From: Copromyces sp. CBS 386.78
Taxonomy: Eukaryota > Ascomycota > Sordariomycetes > Sordariales > Sordariaceae
NCBI GenBank assembly: GCA_030685235.1
Contig: MU839106.1
Coordinates: 372,001-436,000, forward strand
DNA: 64,000 nt
Reading direction: 5' to 3'
The notes beneath the pieces are model-generated. The model saw nothing but the letters and a program-made list of their open reading frames with translations. It made no database searches and was not told the DNA's origin. The translations under genes and the position numbers were made by a program. Positions 46,931-58,709 of this stretch are shown here, one piece after another (position 1 is the stretch's first letter; each line of letters begins with the position of its first letter).

Positions 46931-47900
46931 AGAAAATTCATTCGTGGTAGCCGAGTTTTCGAGTTCGCCTAAGATTCTCCCCTGTACATCGTCGTCCTTG
47001 TCGGCAGCGGCTTCTAAGGTGAGCTCGTCCGTGGCGTCTAACGAGAAGCCGTCGAGCACGTCATCGAACTCTCCTCCTTTTCTCGCGCTCTTCGGCAGCT
47101 TTTGAGTTCTTGGCAGTGTTCTCCTTGGCCCGTTTCCTTCTTGCCGCATTGTATGCCTCCAGTTCTTTGCCCGTCAGGTCGGTAATCCCTTGGGGACGTT
47201 CCATGAGGGCCGAGTGCGAACAGAGAGGGAGCCAAGACACAGCATCCCTTTTCCACGGAAGGAAACTTCCCCACACATCGTCCAGATCTTGACGAAGGCA
47301 GGCGTGAAAAAGGGCGGTAAAAACCGCCTCAACGGCGAGGAAGCGGACACGGGCGATGGACATGAGGGTGTCGGAGGGGTGGGGACTCCAGCAGTCAACA
47401 ATTGAGAGAGATGTCCGGGCTCGAAAAATGAGGTCACGATGGCATCCAATTGGAGAGCAGGGGCTCGATGGACGGGTAGGTCTAGGTGCTCGTTGAGCGT
47501 AGGAGGCTCAGGTGTTAGGATGAGATCTTCAAGCCCGTCGGCGAATTGTAGTGCTGAAGATTCAACCGCTTCCCACAGCGATAATCTGGTGGGAAGGACT
47601 TTTTTGACAGGACCAGGACGGTTAGCGAATGTCAGATCGTATGCGTCAAACGTGTGGGTCAGCATACGGATGCAGACTTGTAGTAGGGAATGATACATTT
47701 TGGGGATATCCCAAGCCTTAAGGGATTTACCAATCGCCTTAACATTCTCTTTAAACCGGTCACCGAATTCCCATACGTTTTGCTAGATCGTCCGCGTTTG
47801 GGAGGCCGGAGAGTCTGGTCACCCCTCCGCCCGGGTTGATTCCGATGGTGAATCTGGTGTCATGCGAATGGTGGGGCTCGGTTTGGAATACACCGTTGTT
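46931..47900 (-). pseudogene. Degraded hypothetical gene, several frames
   Basis: On the minus strand, protein-like sequence moves between frames. At about 47900-47790 it reads FTIGINPGGGVTRLSGLPNA. After a shift near 47785 comes NVWEFGDRFKENVKAIGKSL, leading into MYHSLLQVCIRMLTHTFDAY and a LTPEPPTLNEHLDLPV segment. After another shift near 47360 it reads MSIARVRFLAVEAVFTALFH, GITDLTGKELEAYNAARRKR and a basic coil. A last shift gives EFDDVLDGFSLDATDELTLE and a stop near 46930. Three shifts in under 1 kb without splice sites suggest a decayed gene. I do not recognise the family. Confidence 0.38.
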
Positions 47901-50359
47901 CGTTGGTGTCGCTCACCCCAAGCCTCTTCCTCCTTGATTTACGCCTCGTGGCCCCTCTCGAGTCCCACTGATCGCTCAAGAGGCGGCTCCAGTGATTCCA
48001 AACAAAAACTCCGGTCTCAGGCAGCCTGTCGGTGTTGGATGCCCTGGTTTGATCCCCTCCGGCACCCTCCCCGGCTGTACTGGTCCCGGCCGTCGTCTCT
48101 CGGGTTAACTTGTGACAGCTGATGGTGAATACCACATGCACATACCATGTTATTCTCGATCATGTCTCCGAATTATACGATGCTGATTGAACGGTTGGCT
48201 CTCGGAGAAGGGGTAGTCGAACGGGTAGCGGAATGGCGCTGGGTCTGGGAGCTCTGCCTTCCGACGTGGACGTCCAGGACTGCTCGGCCTTTTTGACGCC
48301 CGGTGTTTCTCACACAACCCAAGAACCCTCGTCTTCTTATCCTCCTCATCCCCAAAGAACTCTGGGCAGTTCATATACTCCTTTCCTTAAAGTTGATGTT
48401 GACCACGGTGTCGAGATGCGTACAATGGTACGCTGAGCACGGAAATCACTCGGTTCTCCGCTGATCCCAGTACACATTTGCATTCGGGGTGGCGTTCGAA
48501 TTTCGTTGAGTGCGAGGCTTCCGGTCTACGATGCCTTGGGAACGTTGGTGATACGGGAAGAGCTCGGAGAGGTAAGTGTATGCGAGAGAACCCCAGCCTC
48601 ATGGTTGCAAAGACGGAGGTATCGGTCGTTGAAGGCTGTTACTTTCCAGGCTGATCGCAAGGGCGCTGAAGTTCTTCTGGAAAGTGGTGGTAGGTAGGGA
48701 GTCGGGTTCCATTGCATAGGATCTCTATAGCTGGTGGTGACGAGGTGCGGACTGGAGAGAAGGAGCTGAGCAACCTCAAACGGCCCAAGCTGCACATATA
48801 TGCAATCTACCATCTCGACGTCGACGATCTCTCCGCGTGCTCACTCAAACCTTCACCCATTCCAGAATCCCAATCCGAGCGGCGTGCCGAATCTGATGTA
48901 ATGGTTGATGTAGGTCCACAGCCAGCTCCTGGGGGTCGAACATAGAAGGTGTAATCGTCATCGTACGCCCAGCCTTCAGAACAGCGCTGAGAAGCTCAGG
49001 CAGGCATAACATTCCTGATTTTGCCGCTGAGAGGAATGGTGGAAGAATGTCGAGTCGGTGACCGGGACCGTTCTACGGGCAACATGAAGTGCTTCGATAT
49101 CGGCATCGCCCTGAGATCAATATTCGCACAGGCTCGAAGTCCACGCTTCAAAGTTGTGGCGGCCAGTTAGCAGCGCCAGACTAGACAGAATGTGATGGTG
49201 TACCTTATGTTCTGTATGTTCTGCTGGGGGGCAGCCATTGTCGCTTCGCCGCTTGGCTGATGCTTGCTTGCTTTGAGGGAGTGGTATAGTTACTCGTCTG
49301 GGCTAGAAACGCCTTCAGACCCCATCCGCAGACCGGAAAGGGTCTGGGGACGATTCTAGTCCTAACGAGTAGTAATGAGGCTGAGTCTTGGCGAGAAAAA
49401 ATGAGGAGTCAAGAGTGGTCTGTGCGCGGTTAGTCATCCCTAACAATTATCGCTGAAAGATGACGTCCTTCTGAACAAGCGCCATCCAATCGATTTGTGT
49501 GTTCAAGTCTCAGTTGAGGACTCACAAAGAGACATCACGTTGTGGAAGATGGTCTCGACCTGACATTTCCACGTGTTTGGGTGAGACCAGCTGGCTTCTG
49601 TCATGTAATCCCCAACTTTAGCGACAACTAATCAATTCTCACCTCGTTATCAGCTAGAAGCTTTCATGGGTGGCCTGGCTTCTTTTTCGAAATGCGATCA
49701 ACAATGGCCTTCCTGAGGCTCCCAGTGCCTGCGCTGGCTGCCACGGCACTGTGTGGAAACCGCCATCTCAACATCAGTTGCCCTATCTGTCGTCATCCTT
49801 GGAGATCTCTGTGCGGCGATACTCGGTTGAGATGGTTCAGATCGACCTTTGGCACCAGACGGCACCCTCTGAATGGATTCCCTTGTCAGCGGTAGATCAG
49901 GGGTTCGCGTATGCGGCTCGCGTGGTTGGTCAGGGCCCGATCACGACGACCTGGAGAAAAGCAAAGTGAATCGGATATAAACCTGGACGGCTCCCCAGGC
50001 TGTGCTCGGCTCGAGTCCACGGCCAATCTGAGCAGGAGATTGTTCGACATTTGGACATGTTGGACATGGTGATGATGTCTTTGTCCAAAACACATGAACG
50101 CCTCTCCTCTCCTCTCCCACCTCCCACCGCCTCGACCGCCTCACCTGCCAGGAGAGTAAAAGTGTATAAAAGTCACTTCCCTTTCGGTGTGTCCCTTTGC
50201 CTGCTACAACGGCAGCAGTCACCGTATATTGTTTCTTTACTTTGGGCTGGCAAAGCGGATAAATTGGGACCCGGGCATTTGCTTTGCTCGTTGCCTTTGG
50301 TTGCTTTTGGTTGTCTTTTCGGTGGATGCCCTAAATCCTACGAGCCCAGGTTAGCGTTT
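47901..50359. other. Gene-poor stretch with scattered coding-like scraps
   Basis: No intact gene. Scraps such as ARLPVYDALGTLVIREELGE (plus strand, about 48509-48568) look protein-like but have no start or domain context. The composition is not RIP-like. Confidence 0.35.
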
Positions 50360-50841
50360 CGGTGAAAGAGACTCCCTCGGCGGGCAGTGCCACTTTCATA
50401 TGCCTAACAGCCCGTATATTGCCTAACAGCCCGTATAGGGTAACCAGGGTAGGGATCCCTACACGGGCAGTGCTAACTTATACTAATCCCTAACCCTGTT
50501 AAATGATGGTTGTTTGGCGGCTGCAACGTCGAACTTGGCGATTTGCAGCCATCGTCAGATTACGCGATTTCTTTACAACAACCATTAACCACCACACAAC
50601 TCTACCAAAACAACTCGTATCAACTCGATTCCAACGTCAGTACGCTCGCCGCATTGCGCTGAATTACCTGCTTACTTTCTTTTTTACTACAGCATATCCG
50701 CCATCGACATTACTCACAACATTTAACAGGGTTAGGGATTAGTATGGCATTGCCCGTGTAGGGATCCCTATCCTGGTTACCCTATACGGGCTGTTAGGCA
50801 TATGAAAGTGGCACTGCCCGCCGAGGGAGTCTCCGGTGAAA
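50360..50841. mobile_element. 466-bp hAT-like MITE with 8-bp target duplication
   Basis: The element spans 50368-50833. It is flanked by perfect 8-bp duplications CGGTGAAA at 50360-50367 and 50834-50841. The ends are long inverted repeats of about 113 bp starting GAGACTCCCTCGGCGGGCAG. They are almost identical, except that the left arm carries an extra 19-bp tandem copy (50418-50436) and a few substitutions. An 8-bp duplication with long inverted ends fits hAT. The 79-codon frame in the centre does not resemble a transposase, so the element is non-autonomous. It shows no RIP-type decay and so looks young. Confidence 0.93.
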
Positions 50842-52060
50842 AACCGCGATTATGTCGGATAGAGGTGCTGAGGAGTGAGGACTGAGGTGACGGCCACATT
50901 GAGAGCGGGCTGCTTGCCTGCTTCCGACCTTACTACTAGGTTGCGTCCTGCTCCTTCCCCCAGGCCCCAGTCAGGGTCTCGTTGACCGTTGCCCAGCTTC
51001 TGCCAGTTTCAGTGTCGAATGGGCAAGTGCCCACCCACAGAGGCCCGCCCTGCTAGTACTCATACCACAAGTGTTCGGTGACAAGAGGCAGGCACACTGG
51101 CGACCCAGGCGTTAGGTTAGGTTGTGCCAGGCGGGATGGCGGAAACGAGTGGGCTATCCAGATGTGACGGAAGGCGGACAAGACACAAGCCAGAAAAAGA
51201 AATGCTCTGATGTTCTCGTCTCCCGGAGGCACTTCCGACGGAGCAACCACCCCGTTGTAGGCCTAGATTGTCGGTTGCAACTTTTTCCAGGACAACAGTA
51301 GGTAGTCTGCTACTGTGAGATAAAGTAAGACCAGGAGCATCAAGAGAACAAGCTTAACGAGGCTGCGAGGGTATAGAGTAAACGGGGTACACGGGGATGG
51401 GCGCTAATTTTCAACCTTGCCGTCGTCTTGAAGTCACCAGACCTTCGCTAAAGTTTCAATTGTCCGGCTCGAGCAGTGATCTTCACTCGCCACAATTGTT
51501 CCCAAAGAGTCTTCTTTCGGGGAACCTTCCTTTGCACCTTCCTTTGTTCCAATTCCCACACTAGCCCCATCTTCAACCTCCCTCGTCACTGCATATTCTG
51601 TGTCTAGGGGCCTCGGCAAACTCGCTGGGCACTACCACTCACTCCTACCGCATTCCTACAAAAAGTAAAGACAGGATTCCCAAGGGAAAGGAAAGACCAA
51701 CAGGGGACCCATCTCAAACAAGGCTCTCACAGAGAAACAAGCAGGCTGTGAGCTCAGACGTTCTCATATACCGGCCTTCCCGCCCCTTCCCGTCCCATTC
51801 TTATAAGCTCGAAAAAGCACAGACAGTCACGGCAGCCACACCCGGACCCGTGTTTCTGGACCAGCACAGATCAACCTAGGCCCGAGCCGTAATTTCCACC
51901 GAGAAACAACTGAACAACGTCCTCCCATGGTGGCTCGAATAGCATCTACTACCTACCCTATCAACATCTCCGTTTCATCAGCGCAGCTACTACTTGCTCC
52001 TACCTCCACTCTTCCATTCCTTGAATCCCAGTGGATCATCAGGGTCAAACCACAGCAGCT
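50842..52060. other. Promoter region upstream of the ankyrin gene
   Basis: No gene supported. The ankyrin reading frame continues upstream of 52061 in another phase, but that translation is non-coding in character. The region from about 51640 is a C/A-rich leader. Confidence 0.4.
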
Positions 52061-53627
52061 ATGTTCGGTATGGCTAGGTCGAGGTATGCATCAGCAACCT
52101 ACACCAATAACGGGGATGGAACGCAAATCATGCATGATGGTTATGGTTGTCAGAACATCACCGAATCTGGTATCATCAACAACTTCCAATACATCAACAA
52201 CGGACCTATCTTCGGTAGGTCGCCTCCGCCTTTCCAACCTGTCTTTGGTGCGCTTCTCGACTAATTTCCAACACTTCCGCTTGACAGTGAACCTGCCTCC
52301 GAACTTTCCTTTTGCCGACCAGGGCGTTGGTCCGAACTTCGACACGAGTCTGATTACCGAACCACGCCAGCACCGCACTACGGGACAAATGAGAGGCGTA
52401 AGGCGGGCCAGTAGCATTAAAACGCCCCGATTACTTCGCCGCTTCCGACCTTACATCGATCGTTCTCCCACACGCCTCAGCCCCAATCATGCCGACGAGC
52501 ACGCACACGCGACCTTGTCAGGCCCCCGATCACAGCCCCAACGACGCCCGTACTACGAGCCTCTCATACAAACCGCCGCCTTTCTGATATACTGGCTTCC
52601 CGGCCCCAGCTGGCAAGATCCACAAGGCCGAAACTCCGTCCATGATGCCGTCCAAAGGCAGTACCACTTTGCCCTCCCGTTCTTGCTCGAGTTTCTCGAG
52701 GACCCGCTCCTTGCCCTGATCTTAGGCTCCATCGACTTACCCGCCCTGCTAAACACGCGCGATTTGATCGAACAACGAACACCCGCTCACTACGCCGCCC
52801 TCCTAGGCGATCGGCACTCTCTTAAACTACTAGTGGACAAGGGGGCCGATGTGGAAGTGGCTGACAAGCACGGGAACACGGTCCTGCACATTGCTGCGCA
52901 AAAGGGGTGGGCGGACGTGGTCAAGCTTCTGCTGGAGAACGGGGCAAAGCTCGATGAACGAGACAGAGAGGGCTACACCCCCTTGCACCTCGCTGCCGCG
53001 CACGGGCGTCAGGAGGCCGTGGAGCTTCTGCTGGACGCAGGAGCGAAGAGGGACGTCAAGGAGGGCTTCCTCGAAAAGACGGCTCTGCATTCTGCTGTTG
53101 AGAAAAAGCACTTGAGCACCGTCAGGGCACTCGTACGCGGCTTGGGGTATGAGGCAGCTGCATGGGATAGGGATAGGGATAGGGCTTTGGTGGACGATAA
53201 GGACTGTCAGAAACGTACGGCTCTCCATCTTGCTTGCCGGATTCAAGGCGGGCCGGCTGACCTCAGGATGGCGAGCGACATGGTGCACATCTTGATCGAA
53301 GCTGGTGCGAAGTTGGATGTCAAGGATGCGGAGGGTAGGACGGCTTTGATGTACGCTGCGCAGCGGGCAAATTTGGCGGCGGTGAAGTGCTTGGTGAGGA
53401 AGGGCGCTGATGTTGGCGTGAAAGATGGCCGTCATGAAGGGCCAGGGGGTAGAGACCGTACGGCAAGGGACTATGCGACAGATTTCGAACCGCGGGGCAG
53501 GGACTGGGAGGAGGTGGTAAGGTTTCTGTCCCGTGGTTCTGGTGGTTCCCATGGTCTTGGTGGCGGTTGGATGGATAGCGAAGGTCTCTTGGGTGGTCTT
53601 TGCACCGCTGCGCAAACGGATGGATGA
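52061..53627 (+). CDS. Ankyrin-repeat protein with N-terminal PP-like amyloid motif
   Basis: Two exons: 52061-52214 and 52288-53627 (497 aa). The intron has a GTAGGT donor and TTGACAG acceptor. Exon 1 encodes the first 51 residues, almost only the motif: residues 18-37 (GDGTQIMHDGYGCQNITESG) fit G-x-G-x-Q-x4-G-x-G-x-Q-N-x4-G. An Asn-rich NNFQYINNGPIFG follows. A 150-residue basic linker leads to six ankyrin repeats (about residues 207-450), for example HGNTVLHIAAQKGWADVVKL and GYTPLHLAAAHGRQEAVELL. No NB-ARC or NACHT domain is seen. In known fungal amyloid signalling, the N-terminal motif of a receptor templates folding of the same motif on an executor. Here the ankyrin array would be the sensor (inference). 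A reading frame without the intron starts at 51927 but loses the motif; splicing is better supported. Confidence 0.75.
52112..52171 (+). other. PP-like amyloid motif, ankyrin protein
   Basis: Codons 18-37. It matches the motifs at 55091-55153 (minus) and 59367-59429 (plus) at the two G-x-G-x-Q cores and the QN following the second. The motif is carried on a separate exon. Confidence 0.65.
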
Positions 53628-53731
53628 GATCATCATCATATCGTTGCAGGCTGGAGTGAGTTCTTTGGTTCCCTTTTCTTTTGTTTGTTGGTTTTTCCGC
53701 GCTGGTCTTTATGTCGTTCTTCACGTTTACA

Positions 53732-54192
53732 TTTCCTTTGAGCTTAACTTCCCGCACCGTCCCTTTTGATTTGATGTACCCTTTTTAACTTAATATACCG
53801 CTATGACAGCTGATATAGTTTTCAATCGTCTTTATATAAAAATTTTGGTATTTTTAATATTTTAAGCATGGCGGTACGCCAAGTCAACCGCGACAGCAAC
53901 CGCGACAGCAATCGACTTAGTATACCGCAGTCGCTATTACAGTCGCTATCGCAATCGCTATCGCGGTCGCTATCGCTAGCGATGGCAGTATAGGATGTTA
54001 TGCTGAAATATAGCCTTGACTGTGTGAGAAAATATTACATGCGAAATTACGGATTGATTTTATTATATAAAACGGGGTACTTTACATATTAGCTGTTATT
54101 CAGCTGTCGGGTGGAGTAAGTGCGGTATATCAAGTCAAAAAAAGGTACGCGAGGACATTAGGGACGGTGCGGGAAGTTAAGCTCTTTCCTTT
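53732..54192. mobile_element. 445-bp hAT-like MITE with 8-bp target duplication
   Basis: The element spans 53740-54184 with flanking 8-bp duplications TTTCCTTT (53732-53739 and 54185-54192). The terminal inverted repeats begin GAGCTTAACTTCCCGCACCG and are identical for the first 25 bases. A second, weaker inverted pair follows (TTAACTTAATATACCGC on the left, TTGACTTGATATACCGC on the right). The centre holds a cluster of GCGATAGC/GCGACAGC-type repeats in both orientations (about 53895-53990), resembling the subterminal transposase-binding repeats of hAT elements. It has no coding capacity. It begins 112 bp after the ankyrin stop codon and may supply part of that gene's 3' UTR. Confidence 0.92.
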
Positions 54193-55033
54193 TACCCTTA
54201 CCTCCCTCTGAATCACTCAAGAGAGATTTACGTTTACTGTCAGAAGGCTTCTTGCATTGCATTTACAGAAATCAACACACTCTATTAACCATGGCTCGGA
54301 TTGAGCTCCCAAGTGACTTGCAGCCTCCCTCGTTCTGCGTTCTATCCACTCCATGTTTGACACCTTTCTTGCGAAACTGCTTTAATCCCATGTTCATGAT
54401 GCCAAGCTGATGAGTGATGCCCTGAGATGCCCAGCTGGATATCCCGTCCTCTCCGCGAGTAAAGGCCAGATCTCCCGCATTGTCATACGCTTAAAGTTTG
54501 CTCACGGGTTCCACGACTGTCGTCTTCACCTCCGTGGCCAGGATCGCCGCCGCACGCCTAGATCCCACCCAACCGCAAGATCTCCGGCACGGGCGCCGTG
54601 TGTAAGCTTGGTTCTTCCCATGGTCCCACAAGCACTTAACCTCACATTTTATGCAAGGAATGTGTATATCCGATCCGGGGACTCTACCCATTTATCACTC
54701 CCCATTGGCCTACAAGCATCATCGGTTCATGCATGGGCGGCAGCGTCTCCGAAACACGTGGATCCTACCCGCCCGGTGATCCCAGAAAATGTGATGGAGG
54801 CTGGAAAAGGCGACAACGAAAAAAAGGGTTGATTGGAGTTGTCTAACGGAAAGAGGAGAAACGGAAACCAGGGCGGCCTAAATACCCTGGAAGGGAGTGC
54901 CGGTGAATGGGCAAGGCCCAGTGAAGGGCAGCCAGCCCAGGGCACGGACTTCCAACAAAATGGGTAACCAATGGACTTAAACCGATGCCCCATCCTAGTC
55001 TGGGATGGTGGTCCAGTGGACAAAGGGCAGTTG
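54193..55033. other. Convergent spacer between ankyrin and SesA genes
   Basis: One 140-codon plus-strand frame (54410-54832) and overlapping minus frames lack recognisable content. I do not call them. Confidence 0.4.
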
Positions 55034-55813
55034 TCATCGGGCGGTCGTAGTGACGTGAAAAGGACCAGAAACTGGCCCGGAAAAGAAGACACCATGACCA
55101 GTGTAATTGTTCTGGACGCCGGTACCAGCATGTATACACTGCATTCCACTCCCACGGTTTTCCTGACTGTAATAATGCACCGAGCTCGGCGGGGGCGATG
55201 GAGTGGTCCATGTCGGGATCTCTGGTGATGATGATGTTGAGGACGACTCCCGAGAGGGAGGTCGATCATCCCAGCTGTACCAAGTGCTTTGCCTCCGAGA
55301 CACGGGCCGTGAGAACAAGTCCATGGCCAGAGCGGCATGTGCTGCCGCTCTAATCTGCTTTTGAATATCCTGATCAAAGCTTTCTAACGTACGGCTGTCG
55401 GCCATGAGTTGGATATCTTCCAGTATTCCCTTCATGAGCGGTTCCACCTTTCGGCTTTTGCCCATATGGAAAGTCATCATGGCAGCCGTGGTGAACCGCT
55501 TCCGCGCTGATGGCCTGGAGGCGTCTGACGGTATGAGTGTTCGGAATATCTTTTCCAATGCAGCGGCCCTCTGTTCACATGACATCAGAACTCCCGTCAT
55601 TGCCGTGCAAGACCCCTTTACATCATCCTCGCTGAGCTTCAAGCCACTTCGAACCTGCTTGAGCGTCTTCGCTACTAGTGGCAGCCGAACACGGGCTTCC
55701 CTCATCGCTTCAGGCAGCCCGTAGACATCATTGCAGGCGTTGGCAATCTTTACGGCTGCGTCGATAATGGATATGATGCTCGAGACGAGACTGATGATGT
55801 CCACGCCAGACAT
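55034..55813 (-). CDS. SesA-domain protein with C-terminal PP-like amyloid motif
   Basis: 259 aa from the ATG at 55813; the upstream open frame to 56128 looks non-coding. Residues 1 to about 150 match the SesA domain, a HeLo-superfamily helical domain otherwise found on fungal STAND receptors and cell-death effectors. They run from MSGVDIISLVSSIISIIDAA through YGLPEAMREARVRLPLVAKT and EKIFRTL to KVEPLMKGILEDIQLMA. A Ser/Pro-rich linker (about 165-215) leads to the motif at residues 221-241 (GSGMQCIHAGTGVQNNYTGH plus G). The protein ends 18 residues later. The order (helical domain, linker, C-terminal motif) is that of HET-S/HELLP-type executors. Membrane-directed cell death is inferred from the family, not shown. 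The gene lies tail-to-tail with the ankyrin gene. Confidence 0.8.
   Translation of the reverse strand: MSGVDIISLVSSIISIIDAAVKIANACNDVYGLPEAMREARVRLPLVAKTLKQVRSGLKLSEDDVKGSCTAMTGVLMSCEQRAAALEKIFRTLIPSDASRPSARKRFTTAAMMTFHMGKSRKVEPLMKGILEDIQLMADSRTLESFDQDIQKQIRAAAHAALAMDLFSRPVSRRQSTWYSWDDRPPSRESSSTSSSPEIPTWTTPSPPPSSVHYYSQENRGSGMQCIHAGTGVQNNYTGHGVFFSGPVSGPFHVTTTAR
55091..55153 (-). other. PP-like amyloid motif, SesA protein
   Basis: Codons 221-241, near the C-terminus. It fits G-x-G-x-Q-x4-G-x-G-x-Q-N-x4-G and shares TGHG and FSG with the copy at 59367. Confidence 0.7.
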
Positions 55814-58709
55814 TTTCGTACAGGTGTCGTTAAGAAATTCGAGAGCGTTGAGCAGATAAGGAGTGTTGATGAGTGGCGTTGACAGGGGCAGTTGGCAGAT
55901 AACAGTACCAAACTGCTGCCTAGAGTGATTCCGGTTATGGTTGGAAATTGGAGATATGAAGCTGAAGTTGAGGAAGGGTGGCGGTCGGCAATGAAAACGT
56001 GTCGTTGGGAGAAGGTTTCGGGCGGGAGGAAGAAGAAAGAACAGGTGTGGGTGAGTGGTGAGGTGGCAGTCTTTCCTAGGCTGTGTGTCCTGAAGTGGTA
56101 CAAAAGCAGTTGCATTCAAATTGAGCACGCTAGCCGAATGTAGATCTCCCGCACTTCCACCTTACTTGAGCTAGCCGGGGTGCGCAGCGGCCCAGAGGTC
56201 TACGTGTCAGATGTGACCGTGCAGAATTGATTGATTGAAGAGTATATGTAACTAACTCGCCCCTCGCCTTTTCGTTGGCTCTCCGGAGAAAGGATGCAGT
56301 GGTTACAGGCCGTAAGGCCTTCTCACTGCCGTCTTTTAACATGACTGTCTCGATGAGCCTCCATCCCAGGGCTGTGACGAGTCGAAGCTCTCCAATTGTT
56401 CGTCTTTAAAAGGCATCCTTGCCTGCTGGGGAAGCAACTTGTATCGTCGTGAGTTATCGTGAGAGAAAATGCAGCAGCCCATCACCTGTAGCAGCCCGAT
56501 CCCCCCTCAAAAATGAACGAGACAAGACATCGGAACCATGCAAAACGCTTGAAAGCTCACTCGTCAGGACTAGAAACAATTTTTTTGGACCCGACGGCTT
56601 GTTCCACGGTGTTATGAGTGCCCAAATTAATGTCGCACGAAGCAAGCAAGCCCGAAAGGGCATGACGTGAGGAAATCTCGAGCACAGCCCCATCCAATTC
56701 CAATCAACACCCGCCAGAGCCTGCAACGACGGGCTGTAGAGGCAAGATTTCTGCTTGGGTAAGGTAGGGATGCTTGTAGTTTCTGCATGTCATGACAGCA
56801 TGCATGGGTGGTTGTACTTCGCCGGTCGAAATTTACATGAACTTGTCCAATTATGGGCTTCATGTAATATGCAGACATTAGAAAGACCACTGTCTCGTGG
56901 GGAGCCGTGATAGGCCTATCTGTGACCCCTTTAGAACATCAAGTGAGCTTGAAAATTTGCTGAAGATGTTTTGGCCGCTGTGCATACCTCACTAAGCCGG
57001 ATTTTCTGTGGGACTAGCATTATGGACAAAACTGGCATATATTGCGCGGTGATATCTGCTCGAAAAGCGCGAGTTTTTGCTGTGCGCCGTGATTCAGTCC
57101 TCCATGCTAATCACAGCCTGTTTGGACGGCTTATAGAGCTACCTTACCTAGACCATTCCGCTGTCTGGGCTAAGCCAGTCTACCCAATTGAACTGAAACC
57201 ATAGTATTCTATTCACATTGAGGGTTGCCAATGGCAGTGAGTGGATGATGCGTTCCCAAAGAGGAAACGCGGCCTTGCTCTATAAGTAGATTATTTCGAC
57301 GTGGCAGTCGCTCGGCATGTCAGGTTTATCAGATGTCCGGACAGCAGCACTAACAATATACCCCGCTCTATTAGTAGGCCAGTTGTTAGTGGTAACCAGG
57401 GCACTTCTCACCTCGAGCGCAATAACTGGTTGGAGACTGGATAGACTGGGATGTCGTCATAACCCCTCTAATTGCAACTGCCTGCCGTGAACAACTCCGC
57501 AATGAACCAATCAAAGCATCGGTTGATATCCTCACAGCAGTTTTAACCCTAAACACTTCCTTTCTTGGGTAGCTGATCCCGAGCCCTTCTGTACTTCTTT
57601 ACTTCGCAAGCCAAATTCAACACCAGTTTTCCGCCCAGTTCGGTTTTCCTCTGTGTCACCGGGATTTTGGATATGCGACACGCAACCTCAACTGGTGGTC
57701 GGAGAGAGAGAGGTTGTGGACTGCGCGCAGTCTAGCAACTTGGATGTATAGCCGGATTGATTATACCGGAAATCGATTTCTAGGTATGGATTGGACCAGA
57801 GAAGAGGGGATGCGGATACTTGGTGAGCGAGATACAGACCCTCATCTCCACGAGTAGTGTTGGCTAGCGCCTGCCACCTACATTTTCGACTTCCGACATG
57901 GAGCAGCCAGGTCCAGCCACATCAGAACTGACAACCAGTCGCAACCGGTATAATGTTCCTTCCCACTGCAAGTCAACCCCCATTTCTTTCCATGTGTGTC
58001 ACCCAGTTTCAATGGCCATGATGCCCAACTAACAATCCGAGCAATGATGTTGTAGCCTCCTCAGCTCGAACCAGTGAGGGAAGTGCACATATTTGACCTT
58101 GGTGTCTGCCCTGCCTATGAAGACGAGGCTTTGACGCACCCCGCCACCCGGCGTTGCATTATGTGTTTCCTGCCCTCCGTGATTTCTTGCTTCACGGCTT
58201 CAACCGTCAACTTGGGATGAAACAATGCTGACTTGCATCTATAGACAATGAATGGAGGCTCTACAGCCGTCCGTTTTGCGAATGGCTTCCAACGACTGGA
58301 GCCCAACCACGGAAGACCGGATCCGACCTACTAGTGCATGTGAGTTATTGGCCAGTAGGTCTGGGACAAGTGAAGTTCATCGCTGTGTTCAAGATGGTGT
58401 TGAGAGCCTGTGCTTCATTCCATAAATAGTTATTTTATAGGTCAGCCCACGTATCGTATCTGGGCTCGGGCAACATCAACATCTTGACTTATTACTACCT
58501 CTACACTTCTGGCCACCTCACTGCAGCCACAGGACGCTTTTATCGCCTTTTATCATCCTTCTCCAGTCGACTATCAGCAATCTCACATTTGCCAGGCTTT
58601 TCTTCTCATTCGAACCACTCCCGCTTGGATGCTTACGAGCTTTCGACTTGGCTAGGTCTCTATCAGGAGGGCTGGCTATCCCAAGCATCAAGCAACATAG
58701 GTTCAGAAC
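55814..58709. other. 2.9-kb spacer within the amyloid-motif cluster, no supportable gene
   Basis: Contains the SesA promoter and the leader of the 58710 gene. Frames of 60-130 codons occur, but none shows motifs, a signal peptide or an amyloid motif. The segment at 57900-58700 is rich in CCA/TCA but not coding in character. A missing third-party sensor gene is not visible here. Confidence 0.45.

Noticed and set aside
50503..50742. 79-codon frame as a hAT transposase
   Set aside because: It is too short, lacks a BED or RNase-H-like motif, and lies in the spacer of a non-autonomous element.
51927..52060. Unspliced start for the ankyrin protein
   Set aside because: That frame crosses the intron in a phase that loses the motif and gives non-protein-like sequence; the spliced model from 52061 fits better.
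54410..54832. 140-codon frame between the ankyrin and SesA genes
   Set aside because: It has low-complexity, Arg/Pro-rich composition, no motif and overlapping antisense frames.
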